64,000 bases of DNA from Candidatus Competibacteraceae bacterium. GTDB taxonomy: Bacteria > Bacteroidota > Bacteroidia > CAIKAF01. A model generated the notes under the pieces. It saw nothing but the letters and a program-made list of their open reading frames with translations. It was not told where the DNA came from and did no database searches. The translations under genes were made by a program, and so were the position numbers. Numbering within the stretch: the stretch's first letter is position 1; every line of letters starts with the position of its first letter. The stretch covers positions 1 through 64,000 of the forward strand of contig JACSSC010000039.1 of assembly GCA_014879445.1 (NCBI GenBank). Direction: 5' to 3'. This document shows, one piece after another, positions 17,935-25,988 of this stretch.

Positions 17935-19082
17935 TGAATATTTTGTTGATTTGTTTGATTATTATTCTACCTTTTTTTATACAACGCCTGTGCCGGAATG
18001 TGAAAGCTTTTCGTTTTATTGGTAGCGTAATTACATGTTTCCTTGTTGGGTTAGCGTTGGGCAACTTGATACCGACATCATTTATGAATCACAAACTGAT
18101 AAAATCTTTCTATGAAATTCTTGTTCCATTAGGTATTGTACTTATGCTGCTCAGTACTGATATTAAGCAATGGTTGAAAGCATCTGTTAGAATTCTCTTT
18201 GCCTATGCATTGCAAATTCTGTCGGTTATTCTTGCCTCATTAGCTGCTTTTTTTGTTTTACGTGATATGCTGACTGATGCTCCCGCTCTTACAGCCATGA
18301 TTTCTGCAACATATATTGGTGGTACACCTAACATGTCTGCTGTTAAGCTGGCAATTGGTGCTTCTGAGGAACTTTTTGCAGGTGTTTTTCTCAGCGACCT
18401 TGTTGCAAGTATCTTGTATATCATATTTATTATGGTTTTTGCAGGGCGATTTTTTCGAAAATTTCTACCACCATATTCTTCAAAAGATTCTCTTCAAAAA
18501 AAAATTAATAACGAAATTATTTCTTTTTATTCGTTGCCTATTAGTAAAAGATTTATCAATATAATTATTGGATTTATCTTGGCTATTATCATTACAGCTA
18601 TTGCCATGACCATGCATTATTTATTCTTCAGAACGATAGATTCCATCAATATGATGTTCATAATTTTAACAATTACGTCTATCGCTATTATATTTTCATT
18701 TATTAAATCTATTCGAACATTGCCAGGACATTTTGAGGCAGGAGATTATCTTTTTAATACATTTTTTCTTTGTGTCGGAGCATTGGCTTCTTTTAAGGAG
18801 ATTATTTCTGTTAATCTAACTTTATTACTTTATGTCTCTTGTATTTTGTACGGTTCCTTTTTTATACATTTTGTCTTTGCAAAAATTTTTCGCCTCGATC
18901 GTGATACATTCATTTTAACTTCAGTTGCCGGTGTTATGAGCTCTCCTTTTATCCCCGCAGTGGCTGCTACTCTTAAAAATAAAGATATCATTGTGCCGGC
19001 CATCGCTGCCTCAATTGGCGGGCTGGCAATTGGAAATTTTATTGGTATTACTTTAGCAACAATTTTATCAAGTTTTTTATGA
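17931..19082 (+). CDS. DUF819 (YjcL-like) family membrane protein
   Basis: A polytopic inner-membrane protein of 383 residues with about ten hydrophobic segments, the DUF819 family. Recognisable parts are LVGLALGNL and the conserved inner loop SATYIGGTPNMSAVK, followed by the second-half counterpart SSPFIPAVAATLKNKDIIVPAIAASIGGLAIGNF; the two inverted halves are typical of secondary transporters. The family has no firmly known substrate. The start at 17931 overlaps the VanX-like stop (ATGATGA); 17934 is an equally good ATG. An upstream frame opening at 17874 lies inside the VanX gene and is rejected. Coupling to the dipeptidase suggests transport of a peptide or amino acid, as an inference. 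Confidence 0.85.
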   Translation: MMNILLICLIIILPFFIQRLCRNVKAFRFIGSVITCFLVGLALGNLIPTSFMNHKLIKSFYEILVPLGIVLMLLSTDIKQWLKASVRILFAYALQILSVILASLAAFFVLRDMLTDAPALTAMISATYIGGTPNMSAVKLAIGASEELFAGVFLSDLVASILYIIFIMVFAGRFFRKFLPPYSSKDSLQKKINNEIISFYSLPISKRFINIIIGFILAIIITAIAMTMHYLFFRTIDSINMMFIILTITSIAIIFSFIKSIRTLPGHFEAGDYLFNTFFLCVGALASFKEIISVNLTLLLYVSCILYGSFFIHFVFAKIFRLDRDTFILTSVAGVMSSPFIPAVAATLKNKDIIVPAIAASIGGLAIGNFIGITLATILSSFL

Positions 19083-19663
19083 TCTTAGATGAACATTTTT
19101 GGACTCAGCGATACGAAAATCTGGAAATAGGTTGGGATATTGGTGGCATTAGCAATCCTATTAAAGAATTTGCCGACACCCTCACTTCTTATGATCTTCG
19201 AATTTTAATTCCCGGTGCAGGTAATGCTTATGAAGCAGAATATCTTTTTAAAAAAGGTTTCAACCATGTTTTTGTAGTAGATATTGCCCGACCACCTTTG
19301 GATTCTTTTATTCGCAGAGTACCCGATTTCCCATCTAATCAGCTTATTCATGTTGATTTCTTTCAACACCATGGGAAGTATGATCTAATAATAGAACAAA
19401 CATTTTTTTGTGCGATTGATCCTTCACTCAGGCCTGCTTATGCTACTAAAATGCACGAATTACTTGTCGAAAACGGTATGCTTTGCGGATTATTGTTTGA
19501 TGATCCAATGAATGCAACTTCTCCGCCATTTGGTGGCTCAATGGATGAATACCGAACATACTTTGAACCTTTTTTCTTTTTCGATAAATTTCAGAAATGT
19601 AACAATAGTATTCTACCTCGGAAAGGTAAAGAAATGTGGATGGAACTTAGGCGTAAAGGATAA
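19079..19663 (+). CDS. SAM-dependent methyltransferase, TPMT-like
   Basis: A class I methyltransferase of 194 residues of the thiopurine S-methyltransferase-like group. The beginning HFWTQRYENLEIGWDIG is typical of this group, followed by the SAM-binding motif ILIPGAGNAYEAEYL and, further on, LIIEQTFFCAIDPSLRPAYATKM and GMLCGLLFD. The substrate is unknown; homologues act on thiols, selenium or small metabolites. The ATG overlaps the DUF819 stop (ATGA at 19079), so it closes the translationally coupled run that starts at aroC. The protein is cytoplasmic. Confidence 0.85.
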   Translation: MILDEHFWTQRYENLEIGWDIGGISNPIKEFADTLTSYDLRILIPGAGNAYEAEYLFKKGFNHVFVVDIARPPLDSFIRRVPDFPSNQLIHVDFFQHHGKYDLIIEQTFFCAIDPSLRPAYATKMHELLVENGMLCGLLFDDPMNATSPPFGGSMDEYRTYFEPFFFFDKFQKCNNSILPRKGKEMWMELRRKG

Positions 19664-19665
19664 TT

Positions 19666-19673
19666 TATTTTTG
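19666..19673 (+). promoter_or_regulatory. -7 promoter element of hisH
   Basis: TATTTTTG matches TAnnTTTG and ends six bases before the hisH ATG at 19679. If used, the mRNA would have almost no leader. Confidence 0.45.
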
Positions 19674-19678
19674 TTCAG

Positions 19679-20323
19679 ATGTTAAATGATAAAATTGTTG
19701 TAGTGGATTATGGGATGGGGAACCTTCATTCCGTTGTAAAGAGCTTGTCACGCTTGGGGGGGGAAGTTCTATCATCTTCTGATGCTGATATTATTCTTTC
19801 AGCATCCAAACTTATTTTACCTGGTGTGGGGCATTTTGCCAAAGCCATGGAAAATATACAATCTTTATCGCTTGATGCTGTTTTGCACCAGGCCGTTCTT
19901 GAAAATAAGATTCCTGTATTAGGTATTTGTTTGGGAATGCAGCTAATGTCGCAATATAGTGAAGAGGGGCAGCAAAAGGGTTTGGGCTGGTTCGATGCTA
20001 ATGTCGTTCGATTCGATTTTCGTAGTACTGATCATCTTCGTATTCCTCATATGGGATGGAATCAATTATCATTTTCAGATCCACACCCGATGCTGATTGA
20101 TGTTGATTTATCTGATGAATTTTATTTTGTGCATGCATATCATTGGCAATGTAATAATGCTGCTTATACTGTAGCTAATACAAATTACAGTTATCCTTTT
20201 GCCTCGGCGGTTGCCCGTTCACATATTTGGGGCGTTCAGTTTCACCCTGAAAAGAGTCGTATGGGGGGAGAGAAAATTCTTAGAAATTTTCTTTTTCATC
20301 GGTTTGAAGATGTGACGGAGTAA
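19679..20323 (+). CDS. hisH: Glutamine amidotransferase HisH (imidazole glycerol phosphate synthase subunit)
   Basis: A class I glutaminase of 214 residues. With HisF it makes imidazole glycerol phosphate and AICAR; related HisH2 proteins supply ammonia for surface-sugar acetamidino groups. The nucleophile Cys84 lies in GICLGMQLM; the catalytic His and Glu are in VQFHPEKS near residue 193. VVDYGMGNLHS at the N-terminus and the oxyanion loop LPGVGHF (47-53) are typical. No other histidine gene is nearby, so whether it serves histidine or sugar synthesis is open. Its 3' end overlaps the convergent FkbM gene by 44 bases. Confidence 0.9.
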   Translation: MLNDKIVVVDYGMGNLHSVVKSLSRLGGEVLSSSDADIILSASKLILPGVGHFAKAMENIQSLSLDAVLHQAVLENKIPVLGICLGMQLMSQYSEEGQQKGLGWFDANVVRFDFRSTDHLRIPHMGWNQLSFSDPHPMLIDVDLSDEFYFVHAYHWQCNNAAYTVANTNYSYPFASAVARSHIWGVQFHPEKSRMGGEKILRNFLFHRFEDVTE

Positions 20324-21041
20324 GAAACAAATAATTGACACCATTTTCTTTTCCTATTGAAGCCCGTATCTTATTATTATCGAAATAGTACATTGAATAT
20401 CCCCATTCCATGAGTTGTTTTCGAACCTTTTCACCGATTGATCCTGCATCAAAACCATCATTTATTTCTATCATGATAGGAGGGGAGTATGTGGTAATCA
20501 ATTTTCTGGCACCAGCCAATGCCTGCGGTTCGTGTCCCTCTACATCCATCTTGATAAAATGGATATTTTCAATCGAAACATTCCATTCATCCAAACGGAT
20601 AGCTTGGATCTCAATTCCTTTTTTGTTTTCAGAGATGGATAATGATGCTTCATAATAATTCTCGCTACCATCTTCATATGTTGGAATGTGGATGGTTGCT
20701 TTCCCGGATTTGTCGGATACTGCCAATTCAACGACATTTACTTGGGTTAATTCCATTTGGATTACATTGTATTGCAGGGTTTGAAACATATCGGGCACAG
20801 GTTCAAAACTGTAAACTTTTCCCTGAGCCCCCGTTAGCTCTGCCATGAATCGCGTGTATAACCCAAAATTGGCTCCAATATCTATAACAGTATTTCCTGG
20901 ATGAATAAAGTATTTAAGGACTGATAAATCTTTCTCATCATCCCAACTTGCTGATTTGAATTTTTTCAAATAGTATAAATTGCGAACTTTATCCCGAACT
21001 TTATTCGGCAGAATGTGGTATATTTTTTTTATCAGCGTCAT
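20280..21041 (-). CDS. FkbM family methyltransferase
   Basis: A SAM-dependent methyltransferase of 253 residues of the FkbM group, which often O-methylates sugars of surface polysaccharides. The motifs are VIDIGANFGLYTRFMA (SAM motif I), VYSFEPVPDMFQTLQYNV and HFIKMDVEGHEPQALAGARKLI, the last being the family hallmark. A basic N-terminus (KKIYHILPNKVRDKVRNLYYLKKF) may contact membrane or nucleotide-sugar partners. The final 44 bases run antiparallel through the end of hisH. The rnhB gene diverges from it 25 bases away. The acceptor substrate is unknown. Confidence 0.88.
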   Translation of the reverse strand: MTLIKKIYHILPNKVRDKVRNLYYLKKFKSASWDDEKDLSVLKYFIHPGNTVIDIGANFGLYTRFMAELTGAQGKVYSFEPVPDMFQTLQYNVIQMELTQVNVVELAVSDKSGKATIHIPTYEDGSENYYEASLSISENKKGIEIQAIRLDEWNVSIENIHFIKMDVEGHEPQALAGARKLITTYSPPIMIEINDGFDAGSIGEKVRKQLMEWGYSMYYFDNNKIRASIGKENGVNYLFLTPSHLQTDEKENF

Positions 21042-21066
21042 GCAAATATTTTCTCAAAGGTAAAAA

Positions 21067-21666
21067 ATGCTGGCAATTAATTATTCGGGTAGTGAAAAGG
21101 AAGTAGGATGCGACGAAGCAGGACGTGGTTGTTTGGCAGGTCCTGTACATGCTGCTGCCGTTATTCTGCCATTAGATTTTTATCATCCGAATTTGAACGA
21201 TTCCAAACAATTATCTGAAAAAAAACGACTGATATTACGTGATTACATCATTGAGCATGCCGTTGCATGGTCAGTTGCTTTTGTTACACATGAAGAAATT
21301 GATAAAATTAATATTCTAAAGGCATCATTTTTGGCCATGCATAAAGCAATAGATACGCTTAAAATCGTGCCCGATTTGATTGCTGTTGATGGGAACCGAT
21401 TTACCCCATACTCTTCCATCCCTCATTATTGTTTTGTGAAGGGAGATGCACGATATATGCATATTGCTGCGGCCTCAATTTTGGCTAAAACGTCGAGAGA
21501 TCAGTTTATGCTGGATATTCATACTTATTATCCTCAATATAATTGGGAGCAGAATAAAGGATATCCTACAAAGGATCATCGAGAGGCCATTCGGCATTAC
21601 GGACTCTCACCCTATCATCGTCTTTCATTTGGTAGAAAAAGCAGACAGTTGCCTATAACATTTTAA
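21067..21666 (+). CDS. rnhB: Ribonuclease HII
   Basis: A cytoplasmic endonuclease of 199 residues that removes ribonucleotides from DNA and cuts RNA in RNA-DNA hybrids. The catalytic residues are Asp16 and Glu17 in GCDEAGRG and Asp108 in IAVDGN; the segment [19 protein letters not shown] carries the further conserved part of the active site, and [11 protein letters not shown] is typical near the C-terminus. The length is normal. An intrinsic terminator shared with the convergent T9SS gene follows four bases later. Confidence 0.96.
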   Translation: MLAINYSGSEKEVGCDEAGRGCLAGPVHAAAVILPLDFYHPNLNDSKQLSEKKRLILRDYIIEHAVAWSVAFVTHEEIDKINILKASFLAMHKAIDTLKIVPDLIAVDGNRFTPYSSIPHYCFVKGDARYMHIAAASILAKTSRDQFMLDIHTYYPQYNWEQNKGYPTKDHREAIRHYGLSPYHRLSFGRKSRQLPITF

Positions 21667-21669
21667 AAA

Positions 21670-21696
21670 AAAAGGGCAGCTTATCGCTACCCTTTT
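21670..21696. terminator. Bidirectional intrinsic terminator between rnhB and the T9SS gene
   Basis: The stem AAAAGGG (21670-21676) / CCCTTTT (21690-21696) is extended by AGC/GCT around a short loop. An A run on the left and a T run on the right let it serve both convergent genes. Confidence 0.75.
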
Positions 21697-21714
21697 CTGT
21701 GATATTCTCAATTT

Positions 21715-23700
21715 TTATTTTTCAACTATAAGCTTGCGTGTAGCTTTGATGCCACCGGCATTAATCGTGTATAGATAAACGCCATTGCTAAGCGTAGAGA
21801 GGTCAACAGTAACTTGATTTAAGCCGGAGTGGGCCTGACCCAACTGGCGGAACAAAACCTGTTTTCCTGAGAGGTCAGAAATCGTTAATGTAGCTTCTGC
21901 ATTTTCATTCAATGAATAAACAATGGTTGTTGACTGCTGGGCAGGATTAGGATAGTTGCTCAGCATGAATGTTTCATCCATTTGATCTTCGGTACTGAAA
22001 GGATAAAAATGGGCAAAGTTCAGACGGATTACAGCACATACGCCGGTATAAAAAGCCCACATGGGAGTAGCAGACGGACGCTTAATCATGGTGCCGTATG
22101 GCATGTTGTTATAATATCGTATGCTTAAATCTTTTACGCCAGTTGTATTATCAACAATTGAAACTACAGCATAATATCGGCTTGCAGGCAAAATTCGCTC
22201 ATTAAGAGGAACTGAATAGAACGGCACTGTAATCCATCCATTGGTAAGGTCTTGTGATTTAACGGTATATTCTACCCCATCGGGAAAGCTGGAAAACCAA
22301 GGGTTCTGCTGGTAGTCAAGTATATTAACACTCAATAAAGCTCCAACACGGGTTTCAGCTGGATCAATACGGAATGTTATAGAAGTTACTGTATCTCCTG
22401 AGGGGAGGTCAACCAAATTAGCAATGCTAAAATATTCTGAACCCTGGTTAGCAAAATCAGGGGAACCTTCATCATCTAGTCCACTGGTAACAAGCCCTGA
22501 GGTTACAGGATACCATTCACGGGCATACACAGAATCAGTAATGACTATGCTGTCGCGTCCTATATTGTTGAGCAAATTCACATCTGTTTCAGATTGTGTA
22601 ATGGTGTAAGTGAAAATATGTTTTCCTTTTTGAGTGGGCTTCCATGTATCTGTTAATCCAAGTAAACCACTGCTAAATACGGGGGCTGAGATGCCGGTGC
22701 TGGATCCCGCATAAATTACAGCGGAATTTAAGGAGACCTCCACATTGGTTTTAACATTAGTTTGAGTGGCAGAACCTAAATTTTGATAATCTTGATAGAA
22801 GCCAAATCCGACAACGGAGTCGAATGCATTCAGATGAATCATGGTGGGTTGGGTTGTGGATGAGTCACCACCGGTAAATAGTAGGTAACTCCAGAAGTCA
22901 TCAATCAGAAATTCAGTTGCAGTTGATTTAAGGTCGTTAGCGTTAGGCACAACGATCATAATATCATCCAACATCCAGGCGTAGTAGTTCCCATCATACA
23001 CAAAGCGAATCATAAAGTTAGGATTATTGCCTGCTGCAGCTGGCAAAAGCACTTCGGCCTTTGCACTCAATGCAGATTGTCCGTTGGCTTGTAATCCTGC
23101 TTCCCAAACACTCGTCCAGGTGCCACCGCCATTCGTACTAATCTCGGCTCTTTGTTCTCCGCTAAAGTCGCGGATGTAGTAATTGAAAACTAACATAACT
23201 GAAGGATATCCTACAGTACTGATAATATCACTCGTCAGATTGCTTTTATGAGGCGCTGGAGCCGGTCCGCTTCCGATACCGCCGGCACAGGTACTTCCTT
23301 GATCATCTAGATAGTTGGAGTCGAAAATAAAAAAGCCATTCGAAACGGTTGGAGAATTCAAAACAGTTGCGGCATTCATACAAGCACCACGACTGCCGGT
23401 TGAATTTGAGGGCGTAGTGAGTAGGCCACGGTATTCCCAAAGGGCATTGGCGTGACTCACGCCGGTATTTGTCCATCCTGCAGGTAGCCACGAAGATGAA
23501 GCGCTACCTCCACCAAAATCTTCAACATAAACGGTGTCGGGATATGATTCGGATGTGCGAATAGAAGCTGTGGTATGAATATCATTACCGGGCAAAGTTG
23601 CTATGCCAGCTTTTGCATTGTTTGGCTCAACCGGTATTTGGGCAAATACGAAACCCGTAGAGAATAAACAGGCAAGCGTAGCTAAATAATGTTTTTTCAT
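21715..23700 (-). CDS. Secreted T9SS type A protein with choice-of-anchor-like domain
   Basis: A protein of 661 residues with signal peptide MKKHYLATLACLFSTGFVFAQ. After a short linker comes a jelly-roll region (VEDFGGGSASSSWLPAGWTNTG to WMLDDIMI) like the cleaved-adhesin or choice-of-anchor-J domains of secreted Bacteroidota proteins. Two or more beta-sandwich regions follow. The last 80 residues are a typical type A T9SS sorting domain: LSNYPNPAQQSTTIVYSL, LTISDLSGKQV and LSNGVYLYTI, ending KLIVEK. It is predicted to be exported across the outer membrane and anchored or released after cleavage of the C-terminal domain. The substrate is unknown. Confidence 0.88.
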   Translation of the reverse strand: MKKHYLATLACLFSTGFVFAQIPVEPNNAKAGIATLPGNDIHTTASIRTSESYPDTVYVEDFGGGSASSSWLPAGWTNTGVSHANALWEYRGLLTTPSNSTGSRGACMNAATVLNSPTVSNGFFIFDSNYLDDQGSTCAGGIGSGPAPAPHKSNLTSDIISTVGYPSVMLVFNYYIRDFSGEQRAEISTNGGGTWTSVWEAGLQANGQSALSAKAEVLLPAAAGNNPNFMIRFVYDGNYYAWMLDDIMIVVPNANDLKSTATEFLIDDFWSYLLFTGGDSSTTQPTMIHLNAFDSVVGFGFYQDYQNLGSATQTNVKTNVEVSLNSAVIYAGSSTGISAPVFSSGLLGLTDTWKPTQKGKHIFTYTITQSETDVNLLNNIGRDSIVITDSVYAREWYPVTSGLVTSGLDDEGSPDFANQGSEYFSIANLVDLPSGDTVTSITFRIDPAETRVGALLSVNILDYQQNPWFSSFPDGVEYTVKSQDLTNGWITVPFYSVPLNERILPASRYYAVVSIVDNTTGVKDLSIRYYNNMPYGTMIKRPSATPMWAFYTGVCAVIRLNFAHFYPFSTEDQMDETFMLSNYPNPAQQSTTIVYSLNENAEATLTISDLSGKQVLFRQLGQAHSGLNQVTVDLSTLSNGVYLYTINAGGIKATRKLIVEK

Positions 23701-23758
23701 AATTAAAATATTTGCAACGAATATAATGAATTTTGGAATTGGTGATAAAACAAAAACA

Positions 23759-24136
23759 CTATTTTTTTTCTATTGGCATTACCCTTAGGCCTAATATTCC
23801 AATAAACAAAATTAAAGCAAAAATCCCTTGACTTAGTGAGAATTGCACATCAAAAATCGAATAATCTACCACTGTGTTTCCCACTATGGCCAATCCTGTC
23901 CAAATACCAAAAGCAGCTGAGGCCGGTATCTTTTTTAATGAAGCAGAGAATAATAACACATTGGCTATACCAAATCCGGCATAACCCAGTAGGGCAACAA
24001 TCAGTATCCAACCATCTTTTAGATGAATAAATGAAAAGGTCGAAATTTCCTGAATATTGAATTGATTCAGATAGCGAATGCAATAAAGCCAACATACTTC
24101 ACAAACAGAGGCGAGAAATAGTAGAATCCAGTGCAT
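23759..24136 (-). CDS. SMR-type membrane protein, subunit keeping the key Glu
   Basis: A four-helix inner-membrane protein of 125 residues of the small multidrug resistance type. The first helix has SVCEVCWLY with Glu13 at the place of the proton- and substrate-binding Glu14 of EmrE. GYAGFGIANVLLFSASLKKIP and AFGIWTGLAIVGNTVVD match SMR helices 2 and 3. It follows a homologous gene with only three bases between them; that partner has Gln at the same position. Paired SMR genes form heterodimers. The position behind NeuB-like and KdsC-like genes suggests a lipid-linked sugar or metabolite carrier rather than drug efflux, as an inference. Confidence 0.85.
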   Translation of the reverse strand: MHWILLFLASVCEVCWLYCIRYLNQFNIQEISTFSFIHLKDGWILIVALLGYAGFGIANVLLFSASLKKIPASAAFGIWTGLAIVGNTVVDYSIFDVQFSLSQGIFALILFIGILGLRVMPIEKK

Positions 24137-24139
24137 GTT

Positions 24140-24511
24140 TTATTTGGTTGAGAAGTTTAAACCAATAACACCTATAGCAATACAAACCAAAAATATGTAT
24201 TGTAAAACAGAGAATCGAAGTTTGAAGAAAATTTGATCAACGAATGCGGCTAATGCAATGACCATACCCGACCAAAGTGCGTAAGTAACTGATGGCGGCA
24301 TTTTTTTCATGGCTAATGTGAGCATAACAACATTGGAAATGCCAAAAACAAAATATCCGATGAGTGGGAGTAATGCCAAAGTAGCATTTTTAGAAAAAAT
24401 ATGATTGATTTGAATGGCAGATAATTTTTTTCGGTCAATAGCTTTTACGGTATATAGCCAACAGACCTGAATAACGGCAGCGACGACAAGGTATAATGAG
24501 GCAAGCGACAA
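24140..24511 (-). CDS. SMR-type membrane protein, subunit with Gln at the key site
   Basis: A four-helix membrane protein of 123 residues, homologous to the gene that follows it. Helix 1 reads AAVIQVCWLYTVKA, so Gln15 replaces the otherwise almost invariant SMR glutamate. GYFVFGISNVVMLTLAMKKMP and VTYALWSGMVIALAAFVDQIFF match helices 2 and 3. As I recall, the lipid-sugar flippase subunits ArnE and ArnF also lack the Glu, and such a pair makes a polar cavity without a proton site on one side. Two bases separate it from the NeuB-like stop, indicating co-transcription. Confidence 0.85.
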   Translation of the reverse strand: MSLASLYLVVAAVIQVCWLYTVKAIDRKKLSAIQINHIFSKNATLALLPLIGYFVFGISNVVMLTLAMKKMPPSVTYALWSGMVIALAAFVDQIFFKLRFSVLQYIFLVCIAIGVIGLNFSTK

Positions 24512-24513
24512 TG

Positions 24514-25398
24514 CTATGGATTTAGTTTCACACGACGGAGACGTTTGATGGGTTCCAACTCACTATCATATACTTTTTTGATACCATCGCCTAATGCAGT
24601 TTCAATATCTCGTATGTTTCGTACCATGCGTTTCATGCCTTCCGGCTCAACAGATGCGGCATGATCAGTTCCCCACATTGCACGGTCGAGTGTAAAATGG
24701 CGTTCGATAAAATTTGCTCCCAGCGGAATGGTGGCTTCTGTGGTTGACAGCCCAGTTTCGTGACCTGAATAACCGATCGGTGTATTGGGATACATTTCGC
24801 GAAGTGTAACAATCATACGCAGATTTAATTCTTTTGGGTCGCATGGATATGCAGATGTGGAATGAGCAATCATCAACTTATCAAAACCAATATGATTGAT
24901 TACGGTAGTTATCTCATCCATGGTGCTCATTCCTGTTGATATCATAAGGGGTTTCCCGGTAGATTTAACCTTGTCAAGCAAAGGCAAATCGGTAAGTGAT
25001 GCTGAGGCCATTTTGTACATAACGGGATTAAATTGTTCCATAAAATCAACAGATGGTTCATCCCAGCATGAAGCAAACCAGTCAATATTATTTTCTTTGC
25101 AGTAGGCATCAACTGCTGCAAATTCTTCGGTACCAAATTCAATTTTGTGTTTGTATTCGATATATGTCATTCTGCCCCAAGGTGTATCGCGCTCTTTATC
25201 CCACTGGTCACGCGGAACACAGATTTCGGGTGTTCGTTTTTGAAACTTAACGGCATCGCAACCCGCAGCTACAGCAGCATCAATTAATTTTTTTGCAATA
25301 TCAACAGAGCCATTGTGATTAATGCCTATCTCTGCAATGATATATGCAGGGTAACCGTCTCCAATAAATCGGTCTTTTCCAATCGCTACTTTTCTCAT
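24514..25398 (-). CDS. N-acetylneuraminate synthase family protein without SAF domain
   Basis: A NeuB-family TIM-barrel synthase of 294 residues that condenses phosphoenolpyruvate with an N-acetylhexosamine or hexose phosphate to give a nonulosonate. Motifs are AEIGINHNGSVDIAKKLID, DAVKFQKRTPE, KMASASLTDLPLL, PLMISTGMST, HSTSAYPC, IGYSGHETG and ERHFTLDR. NeuB enzymes normally have about 340 residues with a C-terminal SAF (antifreeze-like) domain that closes the partner active site; this protein ends directly after the barrel (LEPIKRLRRVKLNP). Shortened forms are known in Bacteroidota. The KdsC-like phosphatase precedes it by 11 bases, which favours a phosphorylated substrate (Neu5Ac-9-P or KDN-9-P type). 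Confidence 0.9.
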   Translation of the reverse strand: MRKVAIGKDRFIGDGYPAYIIAEIGINHNGSVDIAKKLIDAAVAAGCDAVKFQKRTPEICVPRDQWDKERDTPWGRMTYIEYKHKIEFGTEEFAAVDAYCKENNIDWFASCWDEPSVDFMEQFNPVMYKMASASLTDLPLLDKVKSTGKPLMISTGMSTMDEITTVINHIGFDKLMIAHSTSAYPCDPKELNLRMIVTLREMYPNTPIGYSGHETGLSTTEATIPLGANFIERHFTLDRAMWGTDHAASVEPEGMKRMVRNIRDIETALGDGIKKVYDSELEPIKRLRRVKLNP

Positions 25399-25409
25399 AA
25401 CTATATTTT

Positions 25410-25940
25410 CTACAGGGGATCAAATAATTTAGCAAAGATAATAAACTCGGCAAATTCGCGAAATGCACCATAACCACCCTTTTCTTTGCATATATAATCT
25501 GCTTTTATAGCAGTAAAGGGTGTGCTATCAGCAGGGGTTGCTGTGATACCGACAATGCTCATCACATCAATATCGTTTGTGTCATCACCAATATATGCAA
25601 TATGTTGTGATTCTAACCCCGATTCTTTCATCCATTGCAAAAGATATTCTTTCTTGTTTTTTATACCTAAAAACACATGATTTAGTTTGAGTTTTTCAGC
25701 CCGTTTTGCTACTGGTCCGGAAGTTTCTCCGGTCATAATGGCTGTGTCAACTTCAACCAAATTTCGAAGTCGCTCAACACCCATTCCATCGCGTATGGAG
25801 AATCTTTTCATGGCTTCTCCTTTTTCTGTATAATATACACCATTGTCGGTTAGAACACCGTCACAATCTGTAATTAATATTTTTACATCTTTTGCCTTTT
25901 TAAGCAGAGTGGGGCTTATGTTTTGAAAATGTGAATACAT
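25410..25940 (-). CDS. KdsC-like HAD phosphatase (KDO-8-P or nonulosonate-9-P)
   Basis: A C0-type HAD phosphatase of 176 residues with no cap domain, acting as a tetramer in the known family. The nucleophile and acid are Asp25 and Asp27 in ITDCDGVLTDNG; IMTGETSG provides motif II, and YIGDDTNDIDVMSIVG motif IV. KdsC removes phosphate from KDO-8-P; close relatives in Bacteroides act on KDN-9-P beside a NeuB-type synthase, which is the situation here. It is the first gene of the run 25940-23759 and has a -7 box only eight bases before its ATG. There is no kdsA, kdsB or CMP-sugar synthetase in the window. Confidence 0.9.
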   Translation of the reverse strand: MYSHFQNISPTLLKKAKDVKILITDCDGVLTDNGVYYTEKGEAMKRFSIRDGMGVERLRNLVEVDTAIMTGETSGPVAKRAEKLKLNHVFLGIKNKKEYLLQWMKESGLESQHIAYIGDDTNDIDVMSIVGITATPADSTPFTAIKADYICKEKGGYGAFREFAEFIIFAKLFDPL

Positions 25941-25947
25941 AATACAG

Positions 25948-25955
25948 CAAAGATA
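25948..25955 (-). promoter_or_regulatory. -7 element of the phosphatase/NeuB/SMR operon
   Basis: The minus strand reads TATCTTTG, a perfect TAnnTTTG, ending eight bases before the ATG at 25940. The four-gene run would have its own, nearly leaderless, transcript separate from rnc. Confidence 0.5.
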
Positions 25956-25988
25956 TTTATTCCTTTGGTAAAGTGTTAGATAAATGAT

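Noticed and set aside
23759-24511. Multidrug efflux pair
   Set aside because: The fold fits, but Gln replaces the essential Glu in one subunit and the context is sugar-acid synthesis; drug export cannot be excluded but is not the best reading.
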